DNA of 64,000 nt, from contig NZ_CP096884.1 in NCBI RefSeq assembly GCF_023273855.1, forward strand, positions 310,001 through 374,000, given 5' to 3'. The position numbers were made by a program, and so were the translations under genes. The stretch comes from Seonamhaeicola sp. ML3 (GTDB lineage Bacteria; Bacteroidota; Bacteroidia; Flavobacteriales; Flavobacteriaceae). Shown here piece after piece: positions 8,158 through 17,043 of this stretch; position 1 is the first letter of the stretch, and each line of letters opens with the position of its first letter. A model generated the notes under the pieces. That model worked only from the letters and a program-made list of their open reading frames with translations. It had not been told where the DNA came from and did no database searches.

Positions 8158-9339
8158 ATGAAATACTATATTAGCTTTTTAGTTTTAAATGCATTAATTT
8201 TTATGACTACTTCTTGTCAAGAAAATAGAAACATAGAAAACAAGTTTTCATCATTAAATGATACAATCTCAATAAAAACAAAAAAAATAAAAGGAAGAGG
8301 GTTATTTGAATTAGGGTACGGCAGTCTAAAATTTAAAGATACTTCTGAAACCTTTTCTAATTCGATTAAGTATCCAAAAAACATAGAAAACATAAAACGA
8401 TATCAATTAAAAGTTGATTTTAGTGAAAAGCAAAATAACAATGTGGAAATTTTATTGGGTAACAAAAATGGAAATCAAGTTTTTATAGTAGACCAAAACA
8501 ACAATAAAGATTTAACTGATGATATTGTAAGAATGTGTGAAAATATAATTTGGACAGCTCCTCCAGAAATAATTAAATGTGAATATTTGATTTCCAATGG
8601 AAAAGAAATGGTTAAAGATTCATCTTGGCTATGCATTGGTAAAGGAAATGGAAAAATTTTATTAGGAAAAAGAGAATATTTTCTCGGGAAATTCAGTATT
8701 GATAATGAGAATTATGAAATTGGTGTTATTGAGCCGAGAAACTCTATGAGCTTTGCCTATAACTTTTTACCTGAAATTGCACTATTATCAAAATTTGGAG
8801 TAAATAAAGATTCTTTATCTTACAGTGATTTAATTAAGATTGGTGAAATCTTAATTTTAAACGACAAACATTATCGCTTTGAAAAAATATCTAATAATGG
8901 AGATTTAGTAACACTAGTAAAAGAAGAAAGATTTGATAATAAAATTGGAACTCAGAAAGGGATGATTGCCCCCGAATTTAAGGCTATAACAATTTCAGGA
9001 GATACTATTACCAATTCTATTTTCGGAAAAAAATTAACAGTTATAGCTAATTCTTGTGGATGTGGAGGAGACAAGAAGTCTACAGAGGATTTTTACGAAA
9101 TGGAACGGTTATACGGTAATGATATTAATGTTTTACACGTAGACTTTAACATAAAAAAAACAAATACTGGAATACATATTGACTCAGAAAAAGAGTTTAA
9201 CAAAGATTTTTCCAATCATTACAGACAAGAATATTGTTCAAGAATTTGCTATGTAATTGGAAAAAATAAAAGAATTATTGATAAATTCAATATCAATCAA
9301 TGGAAAGATAGATTATCTACCATAATCAATAAAAACTAA
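8158..9339 (+). CDS. Thioredoxin-fold lipoprotein lacking CxxC
   Basis: A 393-residue predicted lipoprotein: a hydrophobic signal ends in MTTSC, with Cys20 as the lipid site. Residues about 75-260 form an unrecognised domain with an Asp/Asn-rich loop DQNNNKDLTDD that resembles a calcium-binding loop. A thioredoxin/AhpC-TSA-like domain follows from IGTQKGMIAPEF to the end. At the position of the redox motif it has C300-G-C302-G instead of CxxC, so ordinary disulfide exchange is doubtful. The next gene has the same architecture with an intact CPPC, so the two are tandem paralogs. Probably periplasmic or outer-membrane anchored. Confidence 0.7.
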   Translation: MKYYISFLVLNALIFMTTSCQENRNIENKFSSLNDTISIKTKKIKGRGLFELGYGSLKFKDTSETFSNSIKYPKNIENIKRYQLKVDFSEKQNNNVEILLGNKNGNQVFIVDQNNNKDLTDDIVRMCENIIWTAPPEIIKCEYLISNGKEMVKDSSWLCIGKGNGKILLGKREYFLGKFSIDNENYEIGVIEPRNSMSFAYNFLPEIALLSKFGVNKDSLSYSDLIKIGEILILNDKHYRFEKISNNGDLVTLVKEERFDNKIGTQKGMIAPEFKAITISGDTITNSIFGKKLTVIANSCGCGGDKKSTEDFYEMERLYGNDINVLHVDFNIKKTNTGIHIDSEKEFNKDFSNHYRQEYCSRICYVIGKNKRIIDKFNINQWKDRLSTIINKN

Positions 9340-9340
9340 T

Positions 9341-9383
9341 GCCAACATATCCTACCGAAAATTCCTTCCATTTTGTTATGTTG
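9341..9383. repeat. Short palindrome between the paralogous genes
   Basis: CAACATA (9343-9349) and TATGTTG (9377-9383) form a 7-bp inverted repeat. The loop contains CGAAAATTCC and TTCCATTTT, words also found in the larger palindrome at 10806-10930. It may be a decayed, deleted copy of that element. Confidence 0.4.
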
Positions 9384-9430
9384 TTTTACGGCCGAAAATC
9401 CTGAAGAATATTAACTAAATCTTTAAATAA

Positions 9431-10801
9431 ATGAAAAACAAACTATTCTTGACTTTTATTTTATTAACCACTGTTACTATTCACGCTCAAAGAATTAAAA
9501 ACAACCCTGAATTTAAAAATATTATAGTAATAGATACCACAAAAACAATTTCAAAAATAGTTGAACTTGATAAAGTTGTACATGGGTTTGGCCCTTCTGG
9601 TAATTTCGGTATTGAAATAGGTTCAAGAGATTTAATTAGTAAAAATAGTGAGGAGTTAAAAGGGTACCCTACAATGAAAAATCTACCTGACTCGTTGACC
9701 AATATAAAAGAGTATCTTATTATTTTGAACGACCTACAATTCTACTACCAAAATTACAAGCAGGGTATTTATAGCAAAGAATTCTTTCTTCAAAGTGTTA
9801 AAGTAAGGAAAAGAAACCTTTCAGATACTATCCATTTAACTGATAAGATGGTAAAAAACACAATTTCAGTAGTATCTGGTTTAACAACGGATGATAGAAT
9901 TGTATATATAGTCGATACCAATAATAATAATGATTATTCTGATGACGAAATGAAGCCTCTATTGTTTGATTTAAGAAAACATGATGATATAATTAAAAAT
10001 TCTCAATCTGTTGATATCGAATATTTTGATGGAGATTCAATAAAAAAAGACCAACAATTGCTTTGGGTCAAAAACAGTTATAATAGTCAAGAATTAACAT
10101 TTAGTTTTCCGCAATTTAGATATGGTAAAGTCGAATTAGGGAACGAAACCTATTTGATGATTTCCGAATCATTTAGTCTTAACAATTCTATCTATCTAGT
10201 AAAAGACCGCCCTTATTTTAGCAATCTTGACCGAAAAGATATGATAAACCCTTATCAATATTTAAATGTAAATGGTTATTACATACAATATTCTCCAGTT
10301 TCACAAAACAATGATAAAGTAAAACTAACCATAAGTTCTGACGACTCGGATAATAGAAAGACTCCCATCGGAGCTCAAGTTGGAATGATAGCCCCAAATT
10401 TTAGTGGCAATAATATACTAGATGACATTAAAATTTCTTTGGATAAATACAGAGGGAAATATGTATATGTCGACTTCTGGAGCTCATCATGTCCCCCATG
10501 CATCATAGAGTTTCCCTACATAAATGAAACTTACAATAAATTTAACAGGAGTGAAATAGAATTTATTGGAATTGCCGACATTAGGAAAAACATTGATATT
10601 AAAAAATTTGTTAAAGAAAAGAATATTAATTGGCCAACTATTAATGAGGCAGAAAAAACAACAATTACAAAAGGCTATAACATCAACTCCTGGCCAACTA
10701 CATATCTAATTGATCCTAACGGAAGAATTATTGCTACCAATTTGAGAGGAAAAGACTTGAACAATAAATTAGAATTGTTAGGAATATCTACAAAAAAATA
10801 A
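9431..10801 (+). CDS. TlpA-like disulfide reductase
   Basis: A 456-residue exported protein: its signal peptide ends at about VTIHAQ (residue 19). An N-terminal domain of about 300 residues is shared in outline with the preceding gene, including the loop DTNNNNDYSDDE. A C-terminal TlpA/ResA-like thioredoxin domain follows, starting IGAQVGMIAPNF. Its redox motif is SSSCPPC (Cys354 and Cys357), followed by the cis-Pro region NSWPTTYLIDPNGRI. Expected to act as a periplasmic thiol-disulfide reductase; the substrate is unknown. It sits 91 bp after its paralog and is followed by a long palindromic element before valS. Confidence 0.82.
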   Translation: MKNKLFLTFILLTTVTIHAQRIKNNPEFKNIIVIDTTKTISKIVELDKVVHGFGPSGNFGIEIGSRDLISKNSEELKGYPTMKNLPDSLTNIKEYLIILNDLQFYYQNYKQGIYSKEFFLQSVKVRKRNLSDTIHLTDKMVKNTISVVSGLTTDDRIVYIVDTNNNNDYSDDEMKPLLFDLRKHDDIIKNSQSVDIEYFDGDSIKKDQQLLWVKNSYNSQELTFSFPQFRYGKVELGNETYLMISESFSLNNSIYLVKDRPYFSNLDRKDMINPYQYLNVNGYYIQYSPVSQNNDKVKLTISSDDSDNRKTPIGAQVGMIAPNFSGNNILDDIKISLDKYRGKYVYVDFWSSSCPPCIIEFPYINETYNKFNRSEIEFIGIADIRKNIDIKKFVKEKNINWPTINEAEKTTITKGYNINSWPTTYLIDPNGRIIATNLRGKDLNNKLELLGISTKK

Positions 10802-10805
10802 GAAA

Positions 10806-10930
10806 CGTGTTCTAGCATCTATAATAATAATTGCTTGGTTCTAGCCTACTCGGAAAATCCTGCGGATTTTCCTCTGGTTCGTTCCATTTTTTCTAAGTTA
10901 GGGGCTTAACCACGCAACTATCCTAACACC
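10806..10930. repeat. Long imperfect palindromic element at the island's right edge
   Basis: It folds as three nested stems. The outer stem is GTGTT (10807-10811) with AACAC (10925-10929). The middle arms are AATTGCTTGGTTCTAGCC (10829-10846) and the complement of GGCTTAACCACGCAACT (10903-10919). The perfect inner hairpin is GGAAAATCC-TGC-GGATTTTCC (10852-10872). It lies between the TlpA-like gene and the 3' end of valS. I cannot name its family. Confidence 0.65.
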
Positions 10931-10946
10931 AACCGTTAAACGAACA

Positions 10947-13673
10947 CTACCCCAAACTAGCTAAACTCGCCTTTAAGGTTTCAATCTTAGCCAATGCATC
11001 TGCTTCCTTTTTCTTTTCACTAGCGACAACCTGCTCTGGCGCATTATTTACAAAACGTTCGTTAGAGAGTTTCTTTTGTACAGATTTAAGGAAACCTTCA
11101 GTATAACTTAACTCGTCTGTTAGCTTTTTAATTTCAGCCTCCACATCAATAGCACCAGCCATTGGTATAAAGTATTCGTTAGATTTTACACGATAGGTCA
11201 ACGCGCCATCAATTGTTTCGTTTACATATTCAACACCTTCAAGGTTACCTAATTTCTTAATAACGGCATCGAAAGTGTTGGCTTGCTTTTCATTGTTAAT
11301 TACCGAAAACGCGATAGCATCTTTAAACGCAATATTCTTTTCTTTTCTTATGGTCCTAATACCAGAAATAACATCGGCGGCAAAATCAAATTCAGCAATT
11401 AAGGGTTCATTTGCAGGTTTTAATTCTGGCCATGTAGCTACTATTAAGGCGTCTTCTGATGTTCTTTCAGTAATTAACTGCCAAATTTCTTCGGTAATAA
11501 ACGGCATAAACGGATGCAAGATCTTTAAGTTGTCTTCTAGTAAACTTATAACTGCATTGTATGTTATAGCATCTATTGGTTGTTGATATGCTGGTTTTAC
11601 AATTTCCAGTAACCAACCGCAGAAATCATCATAAATTAATTTGTAAATGGCCATAATAGCATCGCTTAAGCGGTATTTACTAAAATGGTCTTCAATGTCT
11701 GCTAAAGCTTTTTGAAATTTAGCTTCGTACCATTCTAATGCTATTTTACTGGATTGTGGCTGCTCAACAGTTTCAGACACCTCCCATAAGGTTGTTAAAT
11801 AAAACGCACTCCAAATTTTATTACCTAAACCTTTTCCTTGCTGACATAGGGCTTCATCGAACAATAAATCGTTACCAGCAGCTGCACTCAACAGCAATCC
11901 AACACGTACACCTCCAGCACCGTATTCCTCGATAAGTTTTAAAGCATCGGGTGAATTCCCCAGAGACTTACTCATTTTACGACGTTGTTTATCGCGTACT
12001 AAACCTGTTAAATACACATTTTTAAAAGGCTTATCATTTTTGTACTCGTACCCAGCAATAATCATACGGGCCACCCAGAAAAATAGAATATCTGGACCTG
12101 TTACCAAATCGTTGGTTGGGTAATAGTATTTTATATCGTCGTTTTCGGGGTTTCTTATGCCATCAAAAACGCTCATTGGCCATAACCACGATGAGAACCA
12201 AGTGTCTAGCGCATCGGTTTCTTGTTTTAAGTCTTCTTTAGTAATTGACCTCTCGACTCCGCTCGAGGTGACATTTAGCTTTTTATTAGCCAATTCTAGA
12301 GCTTCTTCAACAGATTCTGCAACAACAAAATCTTCTTTGCCATCGCCATAGTAATATGCCGGAATTTGTTGCCCCCATAATAACTGACGTGAAATATTCC
12401 AATCGCGGATGTTTTCCATCCAGTGACGATAGGTGTTTTCGAACTTCTTTGGGAATAACTGAATGTCATTTTCTTCATCTAAAACTGCCTTAATAGCCGG
12501 TTTTACCAAATCTTCCATCTTTAAAAACCACTGGTCTGATAGCCTTGGCTCAATGATAGCTTTGGTTCTTTCTGAAATTCCAACACGGTTATTATGTTCT
12601 TCAATCTTAGCAATCAGTCCTAGCTCGTCAAGTTCCTTTACAATGGCCTTTCTAACCTCAAAACGGTCTTTGCCCTCGTAATGCAAGCCGTAACTATTTA
12701 GAGTAGCATCTTCATTAAAGATATCTACCACTTCTAAATTGTGCTTGTCCCCTAATACTTTATCGTTCTCATCATGAGCCGGTGTAACTTTTAAACATCC
12801 GGTACCAAACTCAACATCTACATACTCATCTTCAATTATAGGAATCACTCTATCACAAATTGGCACAACGGCCTTTTTACCTTTTAAATTGAAATGACGC
12901 TCATCTGTTGGGTTGATGCAAATTGCTGTATCTCCCAAAATAGTTTCAGGGCGTGTAGTTGCAATAGTTAAAAAGGCCTCCCCTAACCCCTCCGAAGGAG
13001 GGGAACTCTCACTCTTATGTTGAGCATCCTGCTCAGTTCCCCCTTCGGGGGTTAGGGGGCTTATTTTATATTTTATATGATATAACTTCCCTTGTTTGTC
13101 GATATACTCAACTTCTTCATCCGATAAAGTAGTTTTGGCTTCAGGATCCCAATTCACCATTCTATAGCCACGATAAATTAAGCCTTTGTTATATAAATCC
13201 ACAAATACCTTAATCACCGCTTCACTCATATCGTCATCCATAGTGAATTTAGAGCGGTCCCAATCGCAAGAACACCCTAGCTTTTTCAATTGCTCAAGAA
13301 TAACACCCCCATATTCATGGGTCCAATCCCAAGCATGTTTTAAAAACTCATCTCTAGTTAAATCGTTTTTATTAATTCCTTGTTCCTTTAACTTAGCAAC
13401 AACCTTGGCTTCGGTAGCAATAGAGGCATGATCTGTTCCGGGTACCCAACACGCATTTTTACCTTGTAAACGCGCCCTTCTAATCAATACGTCCTGTATG
13501 GTATTGTTAAGCATATGCCCCATGTGCAAGACTCCGGTAACATTAGGCGGAGGAATGACTATGGTATAAGGCTCTCTTTCATCGGGTTCTGAATGAAAAT
13601 AATTATGTTTCATCCAGTAGTCGTACCACTTGCTTTCTACCTTGCTAGCATCGTATTTAGACGGAATTTGCAT
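10947..13673 (-). CDS. valS: Valine--tRNA ligase, with two in-frame repeat insertions
   Basis: Charges tRNA-Val with valine and edits mischarged threonine. It is a class I synthetase: the HIGH motif is in PPNVTGVLHMGHM near the N-terminus and KMSKS is in RRKMSKSLGN near residue 590. The ATTRPET editing-domain signature follows the first insertion, and a C-terminal coiled coil closes the protein. I chose the ATG at 13673; a TTG at 13706 would add 11 residues that are not family-like. Two stretches look foreign: residues about 204-233 (GGTEQDAQ...SPPSEGLGEA) and about 467-476 (TSSGVERS). Both are encoded by palindromic repeats. The frame stays open, so the enzyme is probably functional. Confidence 0.96.
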   Translation of the reverse strand: MQIPSKYDASKVESKWYDYWMKHNYFHSEPDEREPYTIVIPPPNVTGVLHMGHMLNNTIQDVLIRRARLQGKNACWVPGTDHASIATEAKVVAKLKEQGINKNDLTRDEFLKHAWDWTHEYGGVILEQLKKLGCSCDWDRSKFTMDDDMSEAVIKVFVDLYNKGLIYRGYRMVNWDPEAKTTLSDEEVEYIDKQGKLYHIKYKISPLTPEGGTEQDAQHKSESSPPSEGLGEAFLTIATTRPETILGDTAICINPTDERHFNLKGKKAVVPICDRVIPIIEDEYVDVEFGTGCLKVTPAHDENDKVLGDKHNLEVVDIFNEDATLNSYGLHYEGKDRFEVRKAIVKELDELGLIAKIEEHNNRVGISERTKAIIEPRLSDQWFLKMEDLVKPAIKAVLDEENDIQLFPKKFENTYRHWMENIRDWNISRQLLWGQQIPAYYYGDGKEDFVVAESVEEALELANKKLNVTSSGVERSITKEDLKQETDALDTWFSSWLWPMSVFDGIRNPENDDIKYYYPTNDLVTGPDILFFWVARMIIAGYEYKNDKPFKNVYLTGLVRDKQRRKMSKSLGNSPDALKLIEEYGAGGVRVGLLLSAAAGNDLLFDEALCQQGKGLGNKIWSAFYLTTLWEVSETVEQPQSSKIALEWYEAKFQKALADIEDHFSKYRLSDAIMAIYKLIYDDFCGWLLEIVKPAYQQPIDAITYNAVISLLEDNLKILHPFMPFITEEIWQLITERTSEDALIVATWPELKPANEPLIAEFDFAADVISGIRTIRKEKNIAFKDAIAFSVINNEKQANTFDAVIKKLGNLEGVEYVNETIDGALTYRVKSNEYFIPMAGAIDVEAEIKKLTDELSYTEGFLKSVQKKLSNERFVNNAPEQVVASEKKKEADALAKIETLKASLASLG
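12246..12275. repeat. Palindromic repeat inside valS (second insertion)
   Basis: The sequence TTGACCTCTCGACTCCGCTC continues as GAGGTGACAT. ACCTCtCGA can pair with TCGaGGT apart from a bulge. This word pair resembles a repeat I recall from many Bacteroidota genomes (GTCACCTCGAGC...GTCGAGAGGTC). It encodes about ten residues between LANKKLN and ITKEDLKQETD of ValRS. Confidence 0.6.
12975..13062. repeat. Palindromic repeat inside valS (first insertion)
   Basis: The two arms are inverted copies. The left arm begins GGCCTCCCCTAACCCCTCCG and ends GAACT (12975-13007). The right arm begins AGTTCCCCCTTCGGGGG and ends GGGGGCTT (13035-13062). Each arm also forms its own hairpin (CCCTCC-GAA-GGAGGG and CCCCC-TT-CGGGGG type), and a small GAGCA-TCC-TGCTC hairpin (13022-13034) lies between. 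It is locally far richer in GC than its surroundings, and it is read through in frame. Confidence 0.8.
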
Positions 13674-13907
13674 ACTTTGGAATGATTTTTGACTTTTGAT
13701 GAGCAAAAGTACTTATATTTCTGTTTCTGTGAAAACTATTGTGTCCTTTTGGACGGTTAATAATTTAACTAAAATTTTAGGGTATCACAGGAAAGTTATA
13801 TGTAACTTTAGCCAAGTAGAATATGTTAACATTGGTGCATTTCATCTATAAATTTTGCATGTTGTAGAAAAAGTACCTATGTTTACGAAGAATTAAAAAA
13901 TAAAGTA

Positions 13908-14333
13908 ATGAAAAATTTAATTACAATTTTATTTATCGGATTAGTCAGCTTTTCTGTAAATGCACAAGACAAAGTCGCTAAAATTAAGTTTGAGACTGAA
14001 ACTATAGACTATGGTACTATTGAAAAAGGTTCAGATGGTGTTCGTGTTTTTGAATTTACAAATACAGGAGATGCGCCTCTAGTAATTACTGATGTTAAAT
14101 CGTCTTGTGGTTGTACCATCCCTTCAAAACCTAAAGAGCCTATCTTACCTGGTAAAACTGGTGAAATTAAGGTTAAATATGATACTAACAGAGTTAACCC
14201 TATAAGAAAGACTATAACGGTAATATCTAATGCCGATACACCAACAGTTGCCCTAAAAATAAAAGGTTTGGTTGTAGACTCGAGCAAAGCAAGTATTATT
14301 GAAAAAAAGGATAAAAGTATCGTTCAGAAATAA
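13908..14333 (+). CDS. DUF1573 domain-containing secreted protein
   Basis: A 141-residue exported protein with a signal peptide ending at about FSVNAQ (residue 20). It has one Ig-like DUF1573 domain: DYGTIEKGSDGVRVFEFTNTG, then SSCGCTIPSKPKEPILPGKTGEI, then the closing strand NPIRKTITVISNADTP. The CGCT motif with its paired Cys is the hallmark of this Bacteroidota family. The role is unknown; it is thought to be a periplasmic or surface beta-sandwich. It is divergent from valS and ends at a bidirectional terminator. Confidence 0.9.
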   Translation: MKNLITILFIGLVSFSVNAQDKVAKIKFETETIDYGTIEKGSDGVRVFEFTNTGDAPLVITDVKSSCGCTIPSKPKEPILPGKTGEIKVKYDTNRVNPIRKTITVISNADTPTVALKIKGLVVDSSKASIIEKKDKSIVQK

Positions 14334-14354
14334 AAATATATTTATCTAAAGATT

Positions 14355-14388
14355 AAAGGCCTAAAAAATTGTTTTTAGGCCTTTTTTA
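14355..14388. terminator. Bidirectional terminator, DUF1573 / aspartyl protease
   Basis: AAAGGCCTAAAAA and TTTTTAGGCCTTTTTT form a stem with a short loop between two convergent genes. A-rich and T-rich flanks allow termination in both directions. Confidence 0.85.
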
Positions 14389-14389
14389 T

Positions 14390-15727
14390 TTAATCTAACA
14401 AACTTTCTAATCTAAAGGTAAACGTTAGGATGTCTTGTCCCCTTTCTACTTTCAATCTAATCTGTTTACCTACGTTACCATAAAAATCTAACATAATACT
14501 CTGCAATTCCATTTGATGCGTAGACTTACCATTAACCGATAAGATAATATCACCTTTTTTTAAACCTGCATTATAAGCTGCTGAATGTTCCCTAAGTTCA
14601 ACAACAGCTATTGCTGGTTTTAAAAGCAGTTTATATTGTCTACTTAAATGAAAGGTAGCACTATTGTCCCCATCAGACTGGTTCTTGCCAAATACTTTAT
14701 AGCTACTGGGCTCATACTCTTTAATTAATCGCATACCCTGGTGAGCTAGCTCAATACCACTTCTGTTATAACTAAACTTTTCTTTAAAATTTTTGTTTTT
14801 ACTTATTGTAATCAGGGCTTTATTATAGTCCAATACAATATTAAAACGTTTAAGAACATTTCCGGCTAAACTACCGTTTCTAACTTTAACACGTTTGGCA
14901 TGAACAATAGACGTTGAATCTGGATAAGCAACATTCACGTTTTTGAGCACAAACGAGCTTAAATGGAGTGCACCTATTCGTCCTCTTTTCCCAAAAACAC
15001 TTCCACTTAATCCTCTACCCAAAAAATCTTTAAAATAGTTACTTCCAGATTGTATCCCCAAAGAATCATCTTCAAATAACCACAAACTATCGCTACCACC
15101 AGAATCTATTAAAAGCTTTACAGGAATTTTATTTCCACCCATACTTACATGAGCATTCAAATAAGGTTTATCATTATAAAACTCAAGATTTAGGCGTTCA
15201 CATTTTCTACATGACTTGTACTTGTACAATTCTGGTTTAGTCAACTTTATATGGCCCGAGACATATTTTATTTCAACTACAAAATCTTTGAATATATCGA
15301 GTCCAATAATACCATGTATGGGAACGCCCAATCTCGAACCAAAATCAACACCTAAATCATAAACTGAAAATAAATCCTGTTCGATACTTATGGCTTCTCC
15401 TATTTCAAATATATTACGTTGCGATTTTGAGGCCTCTACAACTTCACCACCGCCAAGGCCCCTCATAAAAATAGACTCCGAGCTTTTTAAGTTTAAAGAG
15501 TCTGAAGCATTTAAAAAATTGAAGATAATGGGTTTGCTCACCCCCGTATCCAAAATAAAAGATAAGTCCACGCCATTGACCTTTACAGGAATAACGATTA
15601 GATTGTTAATTAGCTTGAAATTAACTTTTGTAACTTGTTTTTTATTCTGAATTATAAATTTGTTTTGAGAAAACAATCCATGACAACAAGTGATTAAAAG
15701 CAAAGCTAATGGCACTAACTTTTTCAT
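14390..15727 (-). CDS. Secreted aspartyl protease with PDZ domain
   Basis: A 445-residue exported protein; its signal peptide has a Cys-rich hydrophobic core (LLLITCCHGLFSQ). Two retropepsin-like halves follow. The first has FILDTGVSKPIIF (about 59-71, the DTG active site). The second has KLLIDSGGSDSLWLF (about 204-218, DSG in place of DTG). A C-terminal PDZ domain carries NAGLKKGDIILSVNG (about 387-401). This is the common flavobacterial aspartyl protease-PDZ family; its substrate is unknown. Convergent with DUF1573, sharing a terminator. Confidence 0.88.
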   Translation of the reverse strand: MKKLVPLALLLITCCHGLFSQNKFIIQNKKQVTKVNFKLINNLIVIPVKVNGVDLSFILDTGVSKPIIFNFLNASDSLNLKSSESIFMRGLGGGEVVEASKSQRNIFEIGEAISIEQDLFSVYDLGVDFGSRLGVPIHGIIGLDIFKDFVVEIKYVSGHIKLTKPELYKYKSCRKCERLNLEFYNDKPYLNAHVSMGGNKIPVKLLIDSGGSDSLWLFEDDSLGIQSGSNYFKDFLGRGLSGSVFGKRGRIGALHLSSFVLKNVNVAYPDSTSIVHAKRVKVRNGSLAGNVLKRFNIVLDYNKALITISKNKNFKEKFSYNRSGIELAHQGMRLIKEYEPSSYKVFGKNQSDGDNSATFHLSRQYKLLLKPAIAVVELREHSAAYNAGLKKGDIILSVNGKSTHQMELQSIMLDFYGNVGKQIRLKVERGQDILTFTFRLESLLD

Positions 15728-15852
15728 TTATAGAAATGTATCATTAGTTGTTTCAATTTACAAATCTTTCAAAAAGGCTTTGGATTTATCATCAATTTTT
15801 AAAAAAACTTTAAGATAATTTTCTCAAATTTGCAGACTAAAATTAAAATTGG

Positions 15853-17043
15853 ATGCCAACAATATCTAAAAAGGGACAATTAATGCCGGAATCTCCAATA
15901 AGGAAATTGGTTCCGTATGCAGAGGAAGCTAGAAAACATGGCAAGCATATATATCATTTAAATATTGGACAGCCCGATATTAAAACACCCGAAATCGCTC
16001 TAAATGCAGTAAAAGAAAATACTGTAGAGATTTTATCCTATTCACGTTCTGAGGGCTCTGAAACCTACAGAAAGAAATTAGCAGCATATTACGATTACCA
16101 TAATATTAAAGTTTCTCATAAAGATATTGTAGTTACTACTGGAGCTAGCGAGGCCATTGCCTTTATATTTGGTAGTATTATGGATGTTGATGACGAGGTA
16201 ATAATTTGCGAACCTTTTTATGCGAATTACATTGCCTTTGCCACTGCTGCAAGTGTAAAAGTCGTTCCGATTGTCTCTAAAATGGAAGATAATTTTGCAT
16301 TACCCGAGATTGAGGAATTTGAAAAGCTAATTACACCAAGAACAAAGGCCATAATGATATGCAACCCAGGAAACCCTACAGGTTGCTTATATTCAAAAGA
16401 AGAAATTAAACAATTGGCCGATATTGTTAAGCGCCATGATTTGTTTTTAATATCTGATGAAGTATACCGTGAGTTTACATATGATGGGGAACCTCATTAT
16501 TCTATTTTAGAGTTAGAAGGCCTTGACGAACACACCATAATGATAGACTCTGTTTCTAAACGTTACAGTATGTGTGGTGCAAGGGTTGGTTGTTTGGTAA
16601 CCAGAAATGAAACCATAAGACATACCGTTTTAAAATTTGCACAAGCACGATTAAGTCCACCTACTTATGCTCAAATAGCCAGTGAAGCCGCATTAGATAC
16701 TCCTCAAAGCTATTTCGAGGAAGTAAAAAACAAGTATATTAACAGAAGAGATACCTTAATTGAAGCACTCAAAAAAATAGATGGTGTTAAAGTTTCTTTG
16801 CCTAAGGGTGCGTTTTATTGCATCGCTGAACTTCCGGTAAAAAATGCCGATCATTTTGCACAATGGATTTTAGAGTCTTTTGATATTGATAATGAAACGG
16901 TTATGGTAGCTCCTGCAAGCGGATTTTACTCCTCTCAAGATATTGGTAAAAACCAAATAAGAATTGCCTACGTACTTAATAGAAGAAGCTTGGTTAAAGC
17001 CGTAAATATTATAAAGGAAGCCTTAAAAGTTTATAAAGACTAG
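15853..17043 (+). CDS. Pyridoxal phosphate-dependent aminotransferase (aspartate type)
   Basis: Fold-type I class I/II aminotransferase of 396 residues. Seen: a substrate-binding N-terminus (LNIGQPDIKTPE), TTGASEAI for cofactor phosphate, CNPGNPTGCLYS (about 175-186), the SDEVYREF Asp that holds the pyridine ring, and the Schiff-base Lys in DSVSKRYSMCGARVG. The conserved Arg that binds the alpha-carboxylate is in QIRIAYVL. The likely reaction is transamination between aspartate (or a related amino acid) and 2-oxoglutarate. The stop TAG shares its last base with the GTG start of murB, so the two genes are translationally coupled. Confidence 0.92.
   Translation: MPTISKKGQLMPESPIRKLVPYAEEARKHGKHIYHLNIGQPDIKTPEIALNAVKENTVEILSYSRSEGSETYRKKLAAYYDYHNIKVSHKDIVVTTGASEAIAFIFGSIMDVDDEVIICEPFYANYIAFATAASVKVVPIVSKMEDNFALPEIEEFEKLITPRTKAIMICNPGNPTGCLYSKEEIKQLADIVKRHDLFLISDEVYREFTYDGEPHYSILELEGLDEHTIMIDSVSKRYSMCGARVGCLVTRNETIRHTVLKFAQARLSPPTYAQIASEAALDTPQSYFEEVKNKYINRRDTLIEALKKIDGVKVSLPKGAFYCIAELPVKNADHFAQWILESFDIDNETVMVAPASGFYSSQDIGKNQIRIAYVLNRRSLVKAVNIIKEALKVYKD

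Noticed and set aside
10806-10930. An integron attC site
   Set aside because: The long imperfect stem is attC-like, but the end words GTGTT...AACAC have the wrong orientation and do not fit the RYYYAAC/GTTRRRY cores, and no integrase is present. It is kept as an unnamed palindrome.
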